A stretch of DNA of 64,000 bases from Tritrichomonas musculus (lineage: Eukaryota; Parabasalia; Tritrichomonadida; Tritrichomonadidae), in assembly GCA_039105265.1 (NCBI GenBank), contig JAPFFF010000051.1, positions 372,001-436,000 of the forward strand. The letters are read 5' to 3'. The translations under genes and the position numbers were made by a program. The number at the start of each line of letters is the position of its first letter. Within the stretch, counting starts at the first letter, position 1. This document shows positions 51,201 to 59,925 of the stretch, piece after piece. Under the pieces are notes generated by a model, which worked only from the letters and a program-made list of their open reading frames with translations, was not told where the DNA came from and made no database searches.

Positions 51201-51291
51201 ATATTCGGATAATTCATTCGTGTCTCTCATTTTGAGTGAAATCGAAGAGAGACCAAGTCAGAGGAATACTGTATCTAATAAAAGAAAATAA
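48229..51291 (+). CDS. CARMIL-like leucine-rich repeat protein
   Basis: 1020 residues, ATG at 48229, stop TAAA. Residues about 1-115 may be a PH-like domain (IIVAINDRCLMTFNI, then a long strand-rich part). From about 150 to 620 run irregular ribonuclease-inhibitor-type LRRs (LKILNLDHTKNISNDI, LRTLNLSNNTCRKV, LQFLSLSNCF). A long disordered, Gln/Arg/Asn/Asp-rich region (about 640-955) with basic clusters (SRRSAASRKKVRR) and acidic runs (DDDDYGYDND) precedes a short conserved-looking C-terminal block (LLVTYQMPKWDFPLKMKFVY). PH-like plus LRR plus disordered tail is the plan of CARMIL proteins, which bind capping protein and control actin at membranes. A capping-protein-binding motif was not identified, so the assignment is tentative. 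Confidence 0.7.
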   Translation: MDLDLKKRVLSVIESFGLNNLFIAQAKKADSFFKPRIIVAINDRCLMTFNIKGTKTTNQFSWLTTKYIGRELNKLRFQFDKVKFAFECTEEALFRAVWSSLQNILTNSELKAIKFDQFNFPPIYSYPPSSALNRIKERAILLKEQVYDNTLEHIKSILIYSQPDVNISEIPGIDKFLSIILDSLPFWSNIQVLTISEMGIIDPYEVCQQYASYFNSLKLLEMNCKKSEDFQAFMTELSRKNENQPRNLYGLSFIRSEFEKDELNTLQQFIISENIQCLELHDAINRNTMLHFYTQFLAMSMMKNLKILNLDHTKNISNDISVIVPKCSNLIALSLADCGIEVSEVLFQLSRLLKLRTLNLSNNTCRKVINGLPPNITTLYLNSVNWCFQTLQLFLTNLPRHHLTLHLSNIGMQQNSDYDDLFVKLPTSRSNFLTGLSWDGNRIEQSLFDFLGKNRYLQFLSLSNCFSKDNEKEVTMFQNYLTQFHTLKKLIIQGSKKKYLGNLVELVINGILRSPQIEFLDITQNKSGDFGLTQMRRLLSFRTSLRCFIFDRTKPTSFNALSSFLTDSTQYRNLRISFPLKDMRSMLKKGKINADQFSQIQSHFISSTKPECIYIEFYNNDFPRFFSPAEIEELSKPVDDFEAPKNPPQQERQERQEQKQAGTPKSKQNTTSYNVNYNFGTLNMKALKSTAKNDLLPDNGSPSRRERERQQQSPNKTSNQNDYLLRQNRKIAKMTPKESNDFDSESASYNQESSSNDFFIPNNYNNDFEAQTVKNRPIRNNLKPSTKQKVTKTKRTNKAASLAPVKKRKQQQHRNRDNDDDNDEVRETGSARRTRKTVRSTASSQRPKTTRKNRTNNRFIFDDNNEIEDFENVRPTPNSTRSRRSAASRKKVRRVVNNNDDDIPYDDDDYGYDNDRENHADNNVRPVLRTKKAAASRRRTNRDFFNRDDDDELGEEEDQRLLVTYQMPKWDFPLKMKFVYDTDTVKRIEEKYSDNSFVSLILSEIEERPSQRNTVSNKRK

Positions 51292-51363
51292 ATTAATTTA
51301 ACTTTTCAAAAAAAAGAAAAAAAAAATAATGTGAATAAAAATTGTATTATATTTCTAACTACA

Positions 51364-51390
51364 TTTTTTTTTTTTTTTTTTTTTTTTTTT
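51364..51390. repeat. Poly-T tract in a convergent spacer
   Basis: About 27 T between the convergent genes ending at 51291 and 51764. The rest of 51292-51763 is AT-rich with nothing else recognised. Confidence 0.85.
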
Positions 51391-51763
51391 ATTATTACAA
51401 TGAACATTCTATTTTAATTAAATTAATAAAATTTTAAGTAAATTAAATATTTAAATCATATTTTAATTGTAAACATCTAAGATATGAAGGAATTGTAGCT
51501 ATTTTTCTATTTAATCTAGAAATCAAGAATATTCTTTAAATTCCAAAACTTTGATTGTTAAATAAAAATCCTTTAAAATTGTGATTATAATCCCAAAATG
51601 TTGATTGTGAATTTGACAAAATCATTCCATTTCTTTTCATTGTTATATATAAACAAGTATTTGTTGAGGGTAAAAATGGAAGAAATAATATTAGGTTTCA
51701 AAAAAATAAGTAAAAGTATTTGCTGAGTTTATTTCAAAAAAAAAAAAATTATATGTAGTTTAT

Positions 51764-53404
51764 TCAGCTTGGTCTAACTCCATTCATTTCTGCCCATTCC
51801 ATCAATTGTCTTGGAACTTCTTCTAAAACTTCTGCAGCAAGTAAAGAGTAGTGTAAATTAGCAAATTTATTAAAAGGCACAAATTGAACCAAATCTCGGC
51901 ATTCTTTCTCACCAGTTCTAGATATAAGTGGACTATCATCAGCGTCAAGTATATCCATCTTATTAAAATTAGCATTTCCTACGCCAACAATGATTATAGA
52001 AAGAGGTAATCTTCCAGCTTCGACAATTGCATCACATGTATCTTGCATATCATTGATTATTCCATCAGTTAAGATAAGAAGGATTGTGTAAGTTTTGCTT
52101 TCTTGAAAAGATTGGACAGCAAGTTGATTTGCATATCTTATTATTGGAGCAAAAAGAGTTGGACCACTTAAGCAAACTTGAGATAATGCATTCTGATAAA
52201 CATCAAGGATTCCATCAAGACCTTTGACACAAGGTTTTTCATTATCAAATGTTAAAGGAAAACAATGTTGAGTTGTTGTTTGATTTCCAAATTTCGCACC
52301 AAAACCTAAAACAGGGAATAATTGATCAGTATCGTATGGGCATAATATTTCACCTACTGACTTGATGCATTGTTGGTATTGATTGAAGCTGTCACCTGAT
52401 TTATCTAAATAATGAAGTGAATTTGGTGAATTTGGATATCCATTTGATGATGTAAAATCAATGCCAACAATTAAATTTAGTTGAATTCCACCATGAATAT
52501 AATCATAAAACGAGAACCTTTGGTGAAGATTAATTTCATGAATCTTTAAACTTCCAACTTTTTTGTTTTTTGAATCAGTAAGGTCAAGAGACTGATTGAT
52601 ATTTTCGCAAAGATTTGAAAACGATGTGTCTATGTATCCAATTAAAACCGATGCCTTAAATGAACGACGATCAAATACTGAAATCCTAATCGGCCTTTCA
52701 GGATCAACATTGCAAAACACTTGATATGGAACATTTGCCTTTTTCCATTTCATTTTTTTAGATACTTCTGATTGGAAAATTGGGATAAATAATCCTGATT
52801 CTGATGATTTGGCAATGACATAGAATGGATGATTTGACGAAAATAGTCTTAGTTTTTTCATATTTGAACCTGAAAATTTGAAATTTACAACTGATGAACA
52901 ATTTTCAACCTGTTCCGATGTAACATATAAAGTTCCACTTTTCTTACCATTTGAATCATGCAATTTTAATTCTAATGTACCAGCATTTGAAACTATTGTT
53001 GAAAATTCAACTTCAGCTTTTCCAATCATTTTTTGATTTCTCATATTTGCTGTATTGCTATCAACATCATATACGACAAAACGAAGCTTTTGTCTGATTT
53101 CAAATATATACATAACTGTAAAAAATGTGACCCATTCTGGATTTAAGTTATTCCATACAACTTCAGTTCGTCCTGATTCAACCCATTTTCCTTGATTATA
53201 GATATACAAGGCGCATAATGGATCTGAAACTGTAACGATATCAACATCTTTTAAATTTTTTGCACTGACATGAATATTTACTAATGGAAAAACAGTTCCA
53301 TTTGTTGTGGCCAATGTTGATGTATTAACTGATTCATTACCTGTGTAATTTGCTATTGGTTTTATTTTCTTTACTTCTGAGTATGATGAATAAGTAGTCT
53401 TCAT
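51764..53404 (-). CDS. Copine (C2A-C2B-vWA)
   Basis: 546 residues, ATG at 53404. C2A (about 38-165, SDPLCALYIYNQGKWVESGR, NLNPEW) and C2B (about 172-300) are the two C2 domains of copines; both keep aspartates expected to bind calcium, at least in part (VYDVDSN). The copine vWA domain follows (about 305-546), opening LIVGIDFTSSNG with the metal-site pattern D316-x-T-x-S320, and containing ILTDGIINDMQDT and FVPFNKF. Copines move to membranes on calcium rise and recruit partners through the A domain. Length and domain order are standard. A possible initiator-like TCATTT lies about 30 bases upstream. Confidence 0.96.
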   Translation of the reverse strand: MKTTYSSYSEVKKIKPIANYTGNESVNTSTLATTNGTVFPLVNIHVSAKNLKDVDIVTVSDPLCALYIYNQGKWVESGRTEVVWNNLNPEWVTFFTVMYIFEIRQKLRFVVYDVDSNTANMRNQKMIGKAEVEFSTIVSNAGTLELKLHDSNGKKSGTLYVTSEQVENCSSVVNFKFSGSNMKKLRLFSSNHPFYVIAKSSESGLFIPIFQSEVSKKMKWKKANVPYQVFCNVDPERPIRISVFDRRSFKASVLIGYIDTSFSNLCENINQSLDLTDSKNKKVGSLKIHEINLHQRFSFYDYIHGGIQLNLIVGIDFTSSNGYPNSPNSLHYLDKSGDSFNQYQQCIKSVGEILCPYDTDQLFPVLGFGAKFGNQTTTQHCFPLTFDNEKPCVKGLDGILDVYQNALSQVCLSGPTLFAPIIRYANQLAVQSFQESKTYTILLILTDGIINDMQDTCDAIVEAGRLPLSIIIVGVGNANFNKMDILDADDSPLISRTGEKECRDLVQFVPFNKFANLHYSLLAAEVLEEVPRQLMEWAEMNGVRPS

Positions 53405-54083
53405 TTTGGTGTCAAACGATGAAATGAAAAAAAAAAAAAATTCTGACCAATTTAAAGACTAGCAAATAAAAAAAATTCAATTAAAAAAAATTTGGACGGT
53501 TACTGATTATAATCATAAAAACTATTTAAATTTGTAAGGAGAAAAGATAATTGAATTGTTTCATTCAAATTTATTCAGAAATAAAAAGATAATTGTGTAA
53601 AATGAACTTTTTGATAGATTAAAAAGATAATTCTATATTTGATTTCATCTTATAAATTAGTTTTTTAAAAAAAATAATGTTATTTATTAGAATATGAGAA
53701 TTTTTTTGAATTCATCAAAAAAAGTGATCAATTAATTAAAAGATCTCTAATTTCATATATATAAAATCAAATAATAATAATTTGTAAAACTGTTATAAAA
53801 GTTATTATAATATATCTTATATTATCAAAAACAATTCAAGGTTTATTAAAAAAAAAAGAATCGTAAAAATATAAATCAATAAAAACCTTAAAAGTTTAGG
53901 TCAATTTTCACCTTGTATCGTTCAAATTCAAATAAGAGAATCTTTTTTTTTGGAAAAAAAAATCTCAAGCTAATGTTTTTGGTAGTTATAATTCTATAAT
54001 ATTAGATGTTATAAAAACAAAAACCAAAGTAATGATAATATAGAAAGTTTTAATATATATATAATTATGATAAAATTTATACT
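53405..54083. other. AT-rich spacer
   Basis: Between the copine start and the 3' end of the DUF3447-LRR gene. No gene, RNA or clear repeat seen. Confidence 0.6.
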
Positions 54084-55595
54084 TTAAAACACAAAACATC
54101 CATCATCTATTGAAGAAAGTCTTGGTATAGAATTTGGTGGAAGTGATGTACATCTATCGAAAGTTGATTTATATATTTTAGTCATTGATGGAATTGATAC
54201 ATATTCCAAAGAAATGCACTCTTGAAAAGCATATGAGCCAATTGATTCAATAGAAGATGGAAATATTACTTCTTTTAATGAAATGCATTCATGGAAAGCA
54301 AAGTCTTTTATTGATATTAAAGATGATGGACTGTCAAATGTTAATTTGCACAAAGAAGTGCATCCAGTGAAAGAAGCAATTCCAATTGAAGTCAAAGAAG
54401 AAGGAATTTGTATTTCTCTCAGCGATGAACAAGAACTGAATGCATAATCATCAATCGATAATAAAGAAGAAGGATGCTCAAACGTAATGGTTGATAAAGA
54501 GGAGCATTGATCAAATGCATATTTTTTAATAGTTGTTACTGATGCTGGGATTGTTATTCGAGTCAATGATGAGCAACTGCCGAAGAAATATTCACCAATG
54601 ATGGTCATTGATGAAGGCACTTGAAATGTTATTTGCTTCAATGATGAGCAATCTTTGAAAGACCATTTCCCAAATGATGTTACTGAAGAAGGAATCGTTA
54701 TTTTCATCAATGAAGAGCATTCATAGAATACGTAGCTTCCAATTGAAACCAGTGAAGAAGGTAAAATCATTTCTTTCAATGAACATTTGTAAAAAGCGCA
54801 TTCACCAATTTTTTTTAATGATGAAGGATTCTTGAATGTGACACTTGCAAGCAACAGACAGCCATTAAAAACTCCATCTTTAATTGCTGTAACTGAAGAA
54901 GGAATTGTAATTTGAGTTAAAGCAGAGCATCCACTAAACAATCCTTCTTCAATTGAAGTTAATGATGATGAAATTGATATTTGCTTTAAACTTGTGCAGC
55001 CATCGAAAGCATATTTTCCAATTGAAGTTACAGAAGAAGGAATTGACAAGTTAATCAATGAAGAACAAATTTCAAATGCGTATCCTCCTATTGAAGTAAT
55101 TGAAGATGGAATTATAATTTGTTTAAGTGAGGAGCATCCGTAAAATGCTTTTTCTCCAATTAACGCTACTTTCAATGGAATGTTCACTTTAATTAAAGAA
55201 GAGCAAACATAAAAAGCATAGTCATCAATTGATACAACTGAATTTGGTATTTTCAATTGCTGTAATGAGGTACATTCATTAAAAGCACTTCGTTTTATTG
55301 AGGTAACAGATGAAGGAATTGATACATCTGTAAGTAATGAACATTTGTAAAACGAACCTTTTGGGATAAAAGTTATATTTGGTGGAATTGCAATTTGTTT
55401 AATCTTAGTATTGGCAAAGCAATATTCTTTCATTTCTCTTTCTTTTGATAGTAAATAATAGATGATATCTGTTTTATTTTCGTTAGCTGCTTTTTGCAAT
55501 GTGTATTTATAAAATAATGATTTTTGAAATATCATTAAATTAAATAGAATTTGAAATTGAATTGAATTGTAAAATGAAATTTGATAAAAAAACAA
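54084..55595 (-). CDS. Ankyrin repeat plus about 19 BspA-like LRR repeats (3' part of split gene)
   Basis: The minus-strand frame is open from 55595 but its opening codons look like spacer sequence; the only early ATG is at 55532 (MIFQKSLFYKYTLQ). One ankyrin repeat (YTLQKAANENKTDIIYYLLS) leads to about 19 LRR_5 repeats of 23 residues (for example TSIKRSAFNECTSLQQLKIP), ending at a TAAA stop. The preceding DUF3447 frame overlaps it by 56 bases in another frame. The composite DUF3447-ankyrin-LRR plan recurs at 23290-25187, so I take both as one gene. Between them lies a stop-containing AT-rich stretch with ATGATATTTC just before the repeat, as in the ankyrin arrays. Confidence 0.8.
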   Translation of the reverse strand: MFFYQISFYNSIQFQILFNLMIFQKSLFYKYTLQKAANENKTDIIYYLLSKEREMKEYCFANTKIKQIAIPPNITFIPKGSFYKCSLLTDVSIPSSVTSIKRSAFNECTSLQQLKIPNSVVSIDDYAFYVCSSLIKVNIPLKVALIGEKAFYGCSSLKQIIIPSSITSIGGYAFEICSSLINLSIPSSVTSIGKYAFDGCTSLKQISISSSLTSIEEGLFSGCSALTQITIPSSVTAIKDGVFNGCLLLASVTFKNPSSLKKIGECAFYKCSLKEMILPSSLVSIGSYVFYECSSLMKITIPSSVTSFGKWSFKDCSSLKQITFQVPSSMTIIGEYFFGSCSSLTRITIPASVTTIKKYAFDQCSSLSTITFEHPSSLLSIDDYAFSSCSSLREIQIPSSLTSIGIASFTGCTSLCKLTFDSPSSLISIKDFAFHECISLKEVIFPSSIESIGSYAFQECISLEYVSIPSMTKIYKSTFDRCTSLPPNSIPRLSSIDDGCFVF

Positions 55596-56733
55596 AAAAA
55601 ATAATTATTTGTAATTCAATATCTTTTTCTTTTGTTTTCATATATAAATCAACAAGTGTAAAAAACTTATAAAAGCATAAATAATAAAACTCATAATCAT
55701 TGCTAAATCTATATGGCAGATAAGCATAGTTATGATACTGAAAAACGCTTGAAAATAATCTTTCATTATATGAGAATTCTTTATTTGAATTAAATGGATA
55801 AAAATGGTTTAAAATATAATTGGCGAAGTTATTATGATGGCATTTGATTGATTCAATTAAGAATTTCTCATAGTCATGCTCTTGGTGCTCGATTTTATAA
55901 AACTCAAGAAGATGAATTAGCTCAGCATTTTTGCCATGAATTGCCCAAATCCACAAAGATGGAGACAAATGAACATTATTTCGACATAAGTATTGAAATA
56001 TTTGAATTGATCCAAAGAATGCAGCATATTCGATTAATGTCGGTTCATTATTTATTAAGAATGAATTTGTTTCAAATATTGATGGCTCAATCACATTTGT
56101 TAATGAAATGTTTCCTCTATTTACATACACAATAAAGTCTTTGACCATATCTTGGCGAATCAAATAGCAAATGTATGAGTCATTTTCGCCTTCATGACGT
56201 TTTTGATCAAAATTATTAAAAATATTTGAATCAATTGATAAAAGTTCTTCTTCTATTTCTTTAGTTTTTTCATCACCGATAAATTTCTTGATTTCTGGAT
56301 AGAAAAAATGACAATATTTGGTGTTGTTTGCTTCTACTTTAACTGAGATATCATTATAAATGATTTCATCCAATATTAAAATATTGTTTTCTAAAAGAAA
56401 AAGAAGAAGAACTTTATTATTTTGAAAAATTTCATATATATGTAAATTTGGCAGAGTTTGTTTGATATCGCATTGAATTGAAAGAAGGATTTTTTTTATT
56501 TTAAGTATAAAATTAACCCCACGATGATGATTATCTGCAATGTTTGTTATTAATTGGAGAAATTTTTCCATTTCTTCTGAGTTTTCTGCCAATTTGTAAT
56601 TATTGAGGATTTTAATTAAATTTTGGAAATCATCTTCATATTGATCTAATTTTTCGATGTATTTCATAAGTATTCTGTATAATTCTTTCTTTTCATCAAT
56701 ATATTTTTGTATCTGTTGCTGTAAATTACTCAT
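55540..56733 (-). CDS. DUF3447 protein (5' part of split gene)
   Basis: 397 residues from the ATG at 56733 (MSNLQQQIQKYIDEKKELYR). The N-terminal helices (NNYKLAENSEEMEKFLQLIT, NHHRGVNFI) match those of the genes at 1896 and 25187. The DUF3447 core is at about 225-290 (LIEYAAFFGSIQIFQYLCRN...LWIWAIHGKNAELIHLLE). The last ~35 residues (IIIFFVFLSNFILQFNSI) are of the AT-rich spacer type and probably not true coding sequence. A TTCATGGAATT box occurs upstream near 56795-56805. It is the best-preserved of the three DUF3447 genes in the window. Confidence 0.82.
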   Translation of the reverse strand: MSNLQQQIQKYIDEKKELYRILMKYIEKLDQYEDDFQNLIKILNNYKLAENSEEMEKFLQLITNIADNHHRGVNFILKIKKILLSIQCDIKQTLPNLHIYEIFQNNKVLLLFLLENNILILDEIIYNDISVKVEANNTKYCHFFYPEIKKFIGDEKTKEIEEELLSIDSNIFNNFDQKRHEGENDSYICYLIRQDMVKDFIVYVNRGNISLTNVIEPSIFETNSFLINNEPTLIEYAAFFGSIQIFQYLCRNNVHLSPSLWIWAIHGKNAELIHLLEFYKIEHQEHDYEKFLIESIKCHHNNFANYILNHFYPFNSNKEFSYNERLFSSVFQYHNYAYLPYRFSNDYEFYYLCFYKFFTLVDLYMKTKEKDIELQIIIFFVFLSNFILQFNSISNSI

Positions 56734-57192
56734 TTATTGAATAAAAAAAATAATTCTAAACGTAAAATTTAGTTTTCCAATCTTTTATGTTTAATTCCAT
56801 GAAAATATTTGGAGTCTATATTAATATTTCTTCAATTTTATCAATTTCTGCTTAAAGAAATCAAAAAATAAATTATAAACTAATAAAACTATTGATATTT
56901 AATCCAAAAAATATGATATTATTTCATTGAAAAAGGCCAAATTTTGGGAATATATAAATAAGAGCAGATCATGAAAGAAGATGCTGTTCAACCCAAAGAC
57001 AAGAAAAATTTTCAAAAATAATTTTGAATTTAAATGCTATAATGATGCATAAAAATATTTTTTTTTAATATATCATCAATCTATAAATAATAAGCATTTT
57101 AATTCATCAAAAATATAAGTGATTTTTCAACTTTTTTCACATTGCGATTTCATTGTCGAGATCTACTACGAGTAAGTTGTAATCTAATTTGT
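56734..57192. other. AT-rich spacer
   Basis: No gene or RNA recognised between the DUF3447 start and the element remnant. Confidence 0.55.
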
Positions 57193-58230
57193 TTAAGACA
57201 GATTTCCATTGCTTGTTAATAGGATGTAATAGATTAATTCTGGCGGTAACAGTTCTGTAAGGTAATTAAGATGGCTGTGTCTATACTCTTCACTAATAGC
57301 ATTATGGTTTATATAGAACGTTATCTCCAATCGCAATAAACCTGTCTCCAAACTATCGTTAATGCTGTTCCTTAACTGTTCATCAGGATTGTATAACCAA
57401 TCTGCTATATGTGATCCAATCTTACCTCTGACACTAGGACTCTCGATAGATTGGACAAACTTGTTATAGAACTTATATCTAACTGCTCCATGTTCTGTGT
57501 TATGGATGAAGGTTAAGCAGTTCTTGCCGACAAACTTGTCGTTATCCATTATTACATAGTCTCCAGAAGCATTAGATCCTTCCATAACATAATCGTTATT
57601 ATCTATTAAGTATTGGATAACCTCTTCTTTGTGAATAACACCAGCAAAGTCTTGTGTAAAGTCGATACCGTTAATATAGATACTTTCATTATTAAAGGAT
57701 TTAATAGTTTCCTCGTTAGTAATTAATGCGAATATATTATCTATCGAAATCGTTGGCAAAGCAACTCTAATATATTGTTTATAGTACTCACCTTCTTTGT
57801 TTCTGTAAGTTGGCTTAATATATCTCTTGTTAACATTAATGTTATGTTCTGCTAGTAAACTCTTAATCTTAGATGTATATTCGGCAAGATACTTCGATAA
57901 ATACTCTACCTTATTCCCATTGTTAGGATCTATCGGAACTAAATAATAGAAGATAACATTGTCACAGAATCTCTCACTTAATGCTTTAAGTGGATGGTTG
58001 TTGGTAGATCCTGCTGTGTACTTCGTAGTGCTTCCAGTATAATCGATATTGGATATATCGTTCTAGTTAAGTGTTTTCGTAAGATTATATAACATTGTCT
58101 CTGGCTTTGCATTATTGCGATGTACATACTTTAATGGAATCGTTATGGGATCTGGACTAATATTGTTAAGATCGATTTCCTTCTTGGTGTGGAAGTCGAG
58201 TTCGAGTAATCTTGCTTCTTCACGGCTCAT
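57193..58230 (-). mobile_element. Remnant of an unclassified, possibly virus-like element gene
   Basis: Minus-strand coding remains whose base composition and codon use differ from the AT-rich host genes (more C, varied third positions). No host family is recognised. The residues VRYKFYNKFVQSIES and LRLEITFY loosely recall replication-initiator proteins of small circular elements, but this is only a pattern impression; a Polinton/Maverick-related or other virus-like source is equally possible. It is broken, with roughly one or two breaks, and only part of an element seems to remain. It is accompanied upstream by the direct repeats at 58369-58448 and the GC-rich segment to about 58860. Confidence 0.45.
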
Positions 58231-58368
58231 TGTTTCATTTAAAGTAAAAAAGTTGGATGCGTAGATGATCTTGTGCTAGTTTAATGCAATAGTATGAATA
58301 AAAAAGTTAAATTAAAATTAGTTGGACTGTTTACGATATGTGTTATAGTTGGACTGTTAACGAATAAA

Positions 58369-58448
58369 TCGTTACTACGTACTTTGCGTATACGAATAAT
58401 TATATATACTCATGTAATTCGTTACTACGTATTTCGCGAATGCGAATA
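58369..58448. repeat. Pair of 30-bp direct repeats 50 bp apart
   Basis: TCGTTACTACGTACTTTGCG... at 58369-58398 recurs with a few changes at about 58419-58448 (TCGTTACTACGTATTTCGCG). A shorter direct repeat GTTGGACTGTT lies at 58321 and 58348. They sit just upstream of the element remnant and could be iteron-like sites or part of its end. Confidence 0.75.
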
Positions 58449-58499
58449 GTGATAGAGTTCGTTGGAAGTGATCTCGTTAATGATAGAATCTCTCAGCAA

Positions 58500-58860
58500 T
58501 ACACTCCAAATAATTAAAAAATAATAGAGCTAGCGCGCAGGACATCCTACGCAAGTGGTCATTCGAGGGGTCTTATGAAATAAAAAAATAATTTTCATAA
58601 CCTAACGATAATTAATTTAGTTCATCGAATAATCATTATTTTTCGAAAATAGGGTTTTTAGAGGGTGATATATCGGTTACTAGCGCTATACAGGAAGAAC
58701 TAACTCAGATATACCATTAACTCACTATAATTTTAGTGCAGAGTTTACAAACTCATTTTTAGAACTCTGGTAAGGGGGTCCTGAGGGCGTTGGAGGGGCT
58801 TCTGAAAGGTGTTAAGGAGGTGCGGAACGAGTTCCGAGCGTAGCCCCCATAACCTAACTA
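58500..58860. other. GC-rich non-coding segment of foreign composition
   Basis: Contains GCTAGCGCGCAGGACATCC, a G-rich run near 58772-58802 and the palindrome CGGAACGAGTTCCG (58826-58839). CATAACCTAAC occurs twice (58597 and 58849). No gene. Composition stands out from all flanking DNA and suggests that it belongs to the same inserted element as the remnant at 57193-58230. Confidence 0.5.
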
Positions 58861-59925
58861 CTAAGATTTTATTTTGGTAAATATTGATGTCAACCTCAAA
58901 GATATAATATAATTATTTTAAGGGCAATATAATACATACTAGACCATGATATGAAAAAATCGTAAAGAATCAAATTTCATTTTTTATAATAATGTTTGTA
59001 ACTGAGCCGTATAGACTGTGTGAAAGTAGTGAGTACTGTCTATACTATTACTACTCAACTACCACTTTTTCTATCAATAAAAACTAAAATGGACAATTAT
59101 TATTTTTGGAACACCATATTAAATGGCTTATATTTTTGTAATATTTACATAATGAATAACCTTTACTTTTTTTACATAACATTTTTTATTAACGGATTTT
59201 TAACGTAACTTTTTTTAAAATCGTAAAAAAAAGATTGTATTTATATTTTTTAGACAAAAAAACCAAAAAATAATTTTATAATTTATAAAATCAGTAACAT
59301 TTATAATGCTATTTTGAGTGATTGGACAAAAAAAGATATTTATGATGAATATTGAGTTTTTTTTACTTAATTCCTCAAAAATTCTCAATGAAATTGATTG
59401 GTAATCGCGTGTTGAGTATTTCTAATAATTCATTATTGTTTGATCATTTGTTTTCGAGTTGAAATTATCTTAAAAAAATTTTTTTTGATCGTTTTTTCCA
59501 AAAAAAAAATACAAGAAGCATGATTCATTAAATAAAAATGTATTTTTGTTTATGCAATTTATTATTATTTATTAATTTATTAAAGTTATTGTTATTTATT
59601 ATTTAAAAGCCAAGATACGAAAAAAAAAAGGTTTGTTCAAAAATTGAATTGAACCTTCTAAATCGTTAGGTTGTATACCATGGTATGTACAAAAAGTAAA
59701 GGTTAATAATGAATAAATTAAAAATTGATATCAAAAAGCAGCATGATTTTTAATATCCATTAAATTTAAAATTGAAAGATTATATTTTTTATTTTTTGAA
59801 TATAAAGTAGAACTTTTTAATTGTAAATTTTTATTTTTTAAAAGTTGTAAAAATCGAATTGAAAGATACGACGTTTTTAATTACTATGAAAATTCAGAAG
59901 CGAAGATTGTGGTTCTCAATCCAAA
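58861..59925. other. AT-rich spacer upstream of the PDE gene
   Basis: About 1 kb, no gene recognised. The PDE promoter must lie near its 3' end; TCTCAATC occurs 11-18 bases before the ATG. Confidence 0.55.

Noticed and set aside
59020-59208. 62-codon plus-strand frame upstream of the PDE
   Set aside because: Tyr/Phe/Ile/Asn-rich product typical of AT-rich noise; no initiator-like site or motif.
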